A stretch of 64,000 nt of DNA from Bradyrhizobium sp. LLZ17 (GTDB taxonomy: Bacteria > Pseudomonadota > Alphaproteobacteria > Rhizobiales > Xanthobacteraceae): NCBI RefSeq assembly GCF_041200145.1, contig NZ_CP165734.1, positions 2,976,001-3,040,000 on the forward strand, read 5' to 3'. Position 1 is the stretch's first letter. The number at the start of each line of letters is the position of its first letter. Shown here in pieces: positions 60,255 through 64,000 of the stretch. The translations under genes and the position numbers were made by a program. Under the pieces are notes generated by a model, which was given only the letters and a program-made list of their open reading frames with translations, ran no database searches and was not told the DNA's origin.

Positions 60255-60352
60255 GTCATTCCGGGGCGATGCGCAGCATCGAACCCGGAATCTCTTCGAG
60301 ATCACCAATCTCTGGATTCCGGGTTCAGGCCTGCGGCCTGCCCCGGAATGAC
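60255..60352. repeat. Intergenic palindromic repeat (GTCATTCCGGGGC family), copy 4
   Basis: GTCATTCCGGGGCGATGCGC and GAACCCGGAATCTC at the left; TGGATTCCGGGTTCAGGCC and GCCCCGGAATGAC at the right. Very close to the 58461 copy in its left half. It separates lemA from the protease gene. Confidence 0.85.
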
Positions 60353-60373
60353 GGTGGTTAGACGGAAGCAGTC

Positions 60374-61591
60374 ATGGCAGCGTACGGTCTCTACACGCAC
60401 ATCGCATCGAACAAGTTTCGTTCGATGCTGCTGCTCGGTGGCCTGTTCGCGCTGGTCTATGTACTGGTCTATGCCGGCGCGCTGGTCGCCGAAGTCGTCA
60501 TCAACGGCAACGAGACCGCCGCCTTTTATCTGAGCCGTGCCTTCGCCGACCTGCTCAAGGCCGCGCCTTTCGCGACGGTCGCGGCAATCGCCTGGATCGT
60601 GATCGCTTATTTCTTCCACCAGTCGATGATCGACGCGGTGACCGGCGGCCATGACGTCACCCGGCAGGAGCAGCCGCGACTCTACAATCTGCTCGAAAAC
60701 CTCTGCATCTCGCGCGGCATCACCATGCCGAAGCTGAAGATCATGGAGAGCCCGGCGCTGAACGCGTTCGCGACCGGTCTCAACCCGCGGCAATATGCCG
60801 TTACCGTCACCACGGGGCTGCTGAAGGCGCTGAATGACCAGGAGATCGAGGCGGTGTTGGGTCACGAGCTGACTCACATCAAGAACGGCGACGTGCAGCT
60901 GATGGTGGTGGCCGTCATCATCGCCGGCGTGGTCGGCTTCTTCGGCGAATTGTTCTTCCGCCTGTTCACGAATCTGAGCTGGAGTTCCGGCGGCTCGTGG
61001 TCGTCCGGCTCCTCCTCGTCATCGCGTTCGTCCTCGTCCTCGAGCGACAGCAAGAGCTCCGGCGGCGGCGCAATCGTCGTCATCATCATCGCAGTCGTGC
61101 TGATCGTGGTGGCCTGGCTGGTGTCGCAGGTGGTCAAGCTCGCGCTGTCGCGCTCGCGTGAATATCTGGCGGATGCGGGTTCGGTCGAGCTGACCAAGAA
61201 CCCCGACGCCATGATCTCGGCACTGCGCAAGATCGAGAACCGCGGCGAACTGCCGGGCGCGACTTCGGCGGTGATGGAGCTTTGCCTGGACAATCCGCGC
61301 GAGGGCTTTGCCGATCTGTTCGCGACCCACCCGTCGGTGCAGTCGAGAGTCGACGCGCTGGTCAAGTTTGCCGGCGGCCATGATCCCGGCCCGCTGCCGC
61401 CGCCCAGCGACGAAACGGAAGAGCCCGAAGCACAGACCGGCCAGCAGAATGCCCCGCCGCCGCTGCCGCACGGTCCGTGGAACGACGCAGGCAGTCAGAC
61501 CAGTCCGCCTCCCGTGCCTGCACCAAGCCCCTCCGGAACCACGCCCGGCAATCCGTTAGGCAACCCCATAGGTCCTTGGGGCCGCCATTGA
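60374..61591 (+). CDS. M48 family metalloprotease (HtpX-like) with Ser-rich insert
   Basis: 405 aa. Two N-terminal membrane helices, then the zinc motif VLGHELTHIKNGD (HExxH) near residue 163, the family's NAFATGLNPRQYAVTV before it, and SREYLADAGSVEL with the third ligand Glu. Two further helices flank a stretch of ~30 residues that is almost only Ser and Gly (residues ~203-233). The C-terminal ~75 residues are Pro-rich and disordered-looking. It is probably a membrane quality-control protease paired with LemA. Confidence 0.92.
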   Translation: MAAYGLYTHIASNKFRSMLLLGGLFALVYVLVYAGALVAEVVINGNETAAFYLSRAFADLLKAAPFATVAAIAWIVIAYFFHQSMIDAVTGGHDVTRQEQPRLYNLLENLCISRGITMPKLKIMESPALNAFATGLNPRQYAVTVTTGLLKALNDQEIEAVLGHELTHIKNGDVQLMVVAVIIAGVVGFFGELFFRLFTNLSWSSGGSWSSGSSSSSRSSSSSSDSKSSGGGAIVVIIIAVVLIVVAWLVSQVVKLALSRSREYLADAGSVELTKNPDAMISALRKIENRGELPGATSAVMELCLDNPREGFADLFATHPSVQSRVDALVKFAGGHDPGPLPPPSDETEEPEAQTGQQNAPPPLPHGPWNDAGSQTSPPPVPAPSPSGTTPGNPLGNPIGPWGRH

Positions 61592-61610
61592 ACGCGTGAT
61601 TTGCAGCAAG

Positions 61611-61659
61611 TTGCGGCGTATTTCCCGGCGCTTGGGAAAAACCACGGGAATTGCCGCAA
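61611..61659. other. Hairpin downstream of the M48 protease gene
   Basis: TTGCGGC (61611-61617) pairs with GCCGCAA (61653-61659), and TTCCCG (61622-61627) with CGGGAA (61645-61650). No T-run follows, so it is either an RNA end structure or a binding site in front of the ATPase gene. Confidence 0.45.
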
Positions 61660-61798
61660 GCGTGGCCTGCGGAATTGAATTCTCCCTTGTTTCTGCCATG
61701 TTCGCGCCCAACAGCAGACTTGGGACCTTCTTGGGACATCGATTTGGGGCCCGGCCGATTGCGACCTCGCGATCGGGGGCGCGCGTTAGGGGACAGCA

Positions 61799-62554
61799 AT
61801 GGCAAAGCCGGCAGTGGTTGTGGTGGGCGCGGACAAGGGCGGGGTCGGCAAGACTACGGTGTCGCGCACCTTGCTCGATTATTTTTCCGCCAACAACGTG
61901 CCGACGCGCGCCTTCGACACGGAGTCGCCGCGCGGAACGCTGAAGCGCTTCCATCCCGATATCACCGAGATCGTCGACATGACGACGACGTCGGATCAGA
62001 TGAAGATCTTCGATACGCTCAACGCGACAAGCCCGTCGGTCACAGTGATCGACGTCCGCGCCGGCCTGCTCTCGCCTGCGCTCGCCTCGTTGCGCGACAT
62101 CGGCTTCCTCGATGCCGCCAAGGCCGGTCAGATCACCTTCGCGGTGTTCCACATCCTGGGCCCCTCGATCGCCTCGCTTGACGAAATCGCCGAGACCGCG
62201 AATTTCATGTCCGGCGCAAAATATTTCCTGGTCAAGAACTTCATCAACGACACCCAGTTCTTCCAGTGGGATCAGGCGACCTATAATTCCTACTTCCACC
62301 GCATCAAGGACGCGACCGAGCTGACCATCCCCAAGCTCAACGAAATGGCCTATGAGCAGGTCGAAGTCTCCTCCGTTCCGTTCCTGAAATTCGTCGCCAA
62401 CAAGGGCATCAACGACGAGGCCGCGAACTATTCCTTCGTGCTGCGCGGGTATGTCCGGCACTGGCTCGCGAACGTCTGGAGCGAGTTCGACCGGATCCGG
62501 CTGACCGACATCGTCGGCTCGACCAAGGCTGGGGCCCGCAGCAGCGAAAAATAG
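61799..62554 (+). CDS. ParA/MinD-like deviant Walker ATPase
   Basis: 251 aa from ATG 61799, with AGGGGA upstream. Deviant Walker A motif DKGGVGKTTVSRTLLDYF at residues 11-28, including the signature first lysine (KGGxGKT). Walker B-like TVIDVRAG lies at about residue 83. No HTH is visible. Distinctive sequence (FDTESPRGTLKRFHPDITEI) replaces the usual switch region. It is not a chromosomal ParA or MipZ by neighbours: no parB is next to it. Function unknown; the second P-loop gene follows after 61 bp. Confidence 0.85.
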   Translation: MAKPAVVVVGADKGGVGKTTVSRTLLDYFSANNVPTRAFDTESPRGTLKRFHPDITEIVDMTTTSDQMKIFDTLNATSPSVTVIDVRAGLLSPALASLRDIGFLDAAKAGQITFAVFHILGPSIASLDEIAETANFMSGAKYFLVKNFINDTQFFQWDQATYNSYFHRIKDATELTIPKLNEMAYEQVEVSSVPFLKFVANKGINDEAANYSFVLRGYVRHWLANVWSEFDRIRLTDIVGSTKAGARSSEK

Positions 62555-62615
62555 TTGCGAGCGACGTGCGGATACGGCTGGATTGGGGCGGTGAGTTCGC
62601 TCAGATAAGCTCAAG

Positions 62616-63284
62616 ATGTCCGCAACGCCCCTCTACATCATCTGCTCGCCCCGCCCGCAGGTCGGCAAGACGCTGCTGGCGCGGCTCTTGAGCGAATTCC
62701 TGCTGCTCAAGAACGGCAATGTCGCGGCCTTCGACGTCAATCTGAAGGAGCCGTCGCTGCTCGACTATCTGCCGAAGATCACCGAAACGGCCGATGTGAT
62801 CGACACGTTCGGCAAGATGCAGCTGATGGACCGCGTCATCGTCGATGATGGGATTGCCAAGGTGATCGACCTCGGCTTCCACGCCTTCGACGAGTTCTTC
62901 AAGATGACCGACGAGATCGGGCTGCTGAAAGAGGCGGCGCGCCGGCATGTCGCGCCGATGATCCTGTTCGTCGCCGATACCGACCGCGTCTCCGCCCGCG
63001 CCCATGAGATGCTGCGCGGGCAGATCCCGCGGATGAACCTGATCATTGTGGACAATGAATTCATCATCCGCGGCGAGTTGCCGCCTGCCATGGCCGACGG
63101 CCGCCTGCTGCGCCTGCCGGCGCTGCCCGGGTTCCTGAAGACCTATATTGACCGGCTGACCTTCTCCTTCACCGGCTATCTGCGCCAGGAGAAGGACTCC
63201 TCGACCGAGCTGCATCAGTGGGTCCGCCGGAATTACCTTTCGTTCCGGGAGCTCGAGCTCAGTCTGATCCTGCAGCGCTCATAG
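62616..63284 (+). CDS. P-loop NTPase-like protein, partner of the ParA-like gene
   Basis: 222 aa. The N-terminal P-loop is variant: CSPRPQVGKTLLARLLSEF, with VGKT kept but Pro/Gln in place of the KGG lysine. Then DVNLKEPSLLDYLP and IDLGFHAFDEFF occupy the switch and Walker B positions, so a ParA/SIMIBI-like fold is likely. The C-terminus is rich in aromatic and charged residues (FTGYLRQEKDSSTELHQWV). I cannot name a family. Position and orientation suggest it works with the preceding ATPase. Confidence 0.75.
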   Translation: MSATPLYIICSPRPQVGKTLLARLLSEFLLLKNGNVAAFDVNLKEPSLLDYLPKITETADVIDTFGKMQLMDRVIVDDGIAKVIDLGFHAFDEFFKMTDEIGLLKEAARRHVAPMILFVADTDRVSARAHEMLRGQIPRMNLIIVDNEFIIRGELPPAMADGRLLRLPALPGFLKTYIDRLTFSFTGYLRQEKDSSTELHQWVRRNYLSFRELELSLILQRS

Positions 63285-63725
63285 CGCTTTATTTACCCGG
63301 GTAATATTGACGGAGAGCCGGATCGCGCCTACTGAGGAGCCCATCGGCATCCCCTCAACAAGGCCCCACGCCCGTGAGCACTCACCGGAAAGCAGCCATC
63401 GCCGCCTACAAGGAACGCAAGACCATCGCGGGCATCTTCGCCGTTCGCTGCGCGGCCTCGGGCGAGGCCTGGGTCGGTCAGGCTCCTAACCTCGAAACTA
63501 TCCAGAACCGTATCTGGTTCTCGCTGCGCCAAGGCAGCCACACCTGCCGCAGCCTCCAGGCCGCGTGGAACACGCATGGCGAGGCGGGCCTGACGTTTGG
63601 CGAGTGCGAGCGTCTGGAGAACGAGGAAGCGGACTACGTCCGCAATGCGCTCCTGAAGGAGCGCTGGCTGCATTGGCGGTCCGCGCTGAAAGCCGAGGCG
63701 ATCTGGAGATCGCCGCAGCCACCGC

Positions 63726-64000
<275 letters not shown>

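Overview
The window is high-GC chromosomal DNA from an alphaproteobacterium. It is most likely a Bradyrhizobium or close Nitrobacteraceae relative. This is judged from the protein set (CcrM-type GANTC methyltransferase, DUF6894, DUF1236, DUF3096, DUF2007 and RMD1 families, xfp-ackA pair, nadABC operon), from the codon use, and from many short palindromic intergenic repeats of the kind scattered through such genomes. I see no rRNA, tRNA, CRISPR array, insertion sequence or prophage. Identifications are by reading the proteins; no database was searched.

Layout. 0.1-3.6 kb: a transmembrane chemoreceptor gene whose last ~727 bp are duplicated just upstream as a truncated receptor, then a DUF6894 gene. 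3.8-6.8 kb: a secreted hypothetical protein, an AcuI-type acrylyl-CoA reductase and an MFS transporter. 7.0-10.8 kb: the nadABC operon for de novo NAD synthesis, preceded by two similar inverted repeats that look like operators. 10.8-16.5 kb: a SleB-type cell-wall hydrolase, pyruvate phosphate dikinase with an unusual Ala/Lys/Pro-rich tail, a small DUF3096 membrane protein and a DUF1236 secreted protein with a clear terminator. 16.8-22.4 kb: glyS-glyQ, an S49 peptidase, a small-molecule/tRNA methyltransferase and DUF2007. 22.5-27.7 kb: a polyprenyl diphosphate synthase, an HxlR regulator coupled to a FabF-type synthase, LysE exporter, alpha/beta hydrolase and a membrane protein. 27.8-37.2 kb: ispE, a TPR lipo-/periplasmic protein, ETF-ubiquinone oxidoreductase, a family-4-like uracil-DNA glycosylase, a GT39-like membrane protein, rnhB and a radical SAM protein. 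37.4-41 kb: phosphoketolase and acetate kinase. 41.3-45.8 kb: RMD1 protein, short glycosyltransferase, MarR-GNAT fusion, moaB and a zinc metallopeptidase. 46-52.8 kb: ccrM with a rich upstream regulatory region, two GST genes, a LysR remnant, an FAD monooxygenase, a thioesterase and mutY. 52.9-58.5 kb: a higBA toxin-antitoxin pair placed directly in front of a DciA-like/dsbA/smc gene set. 58.5-64 kb: Rsm22-type protein, lemA plus an M48 protease, two adjacent P-loop ATPases, a GIY-YIG protein and the 3' end of apt.

Quality caution. Six genes (nadA N-terminus, polyprenyl synthase, alpha/beta hydrolase, MarR-GNAT, GST, mutY) each need a one- or two-base shift to give the full family protein. 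Most of these points lie in homopolymers or GC dinucleotide runs. Since polyprenyl synthase should be essential, uncorrected sequencing indels are the simplest explanation, although true pseudogenes cannot be excluded.

The most interesting signals are: the dense regulatory region of ccrM (16-bp repeats at a 21-bp period, a CtrA-like box, GANTC sites over the start codon); a 42-bp palindrome in front of the MarR-GNAT gene; the higBA insertion upstream of dciA-like/dsbA/smc; the uncharacterised pair of ParA-like ATPases; and the duplicated chemoreceptor tail with a gene-conversion pattern.
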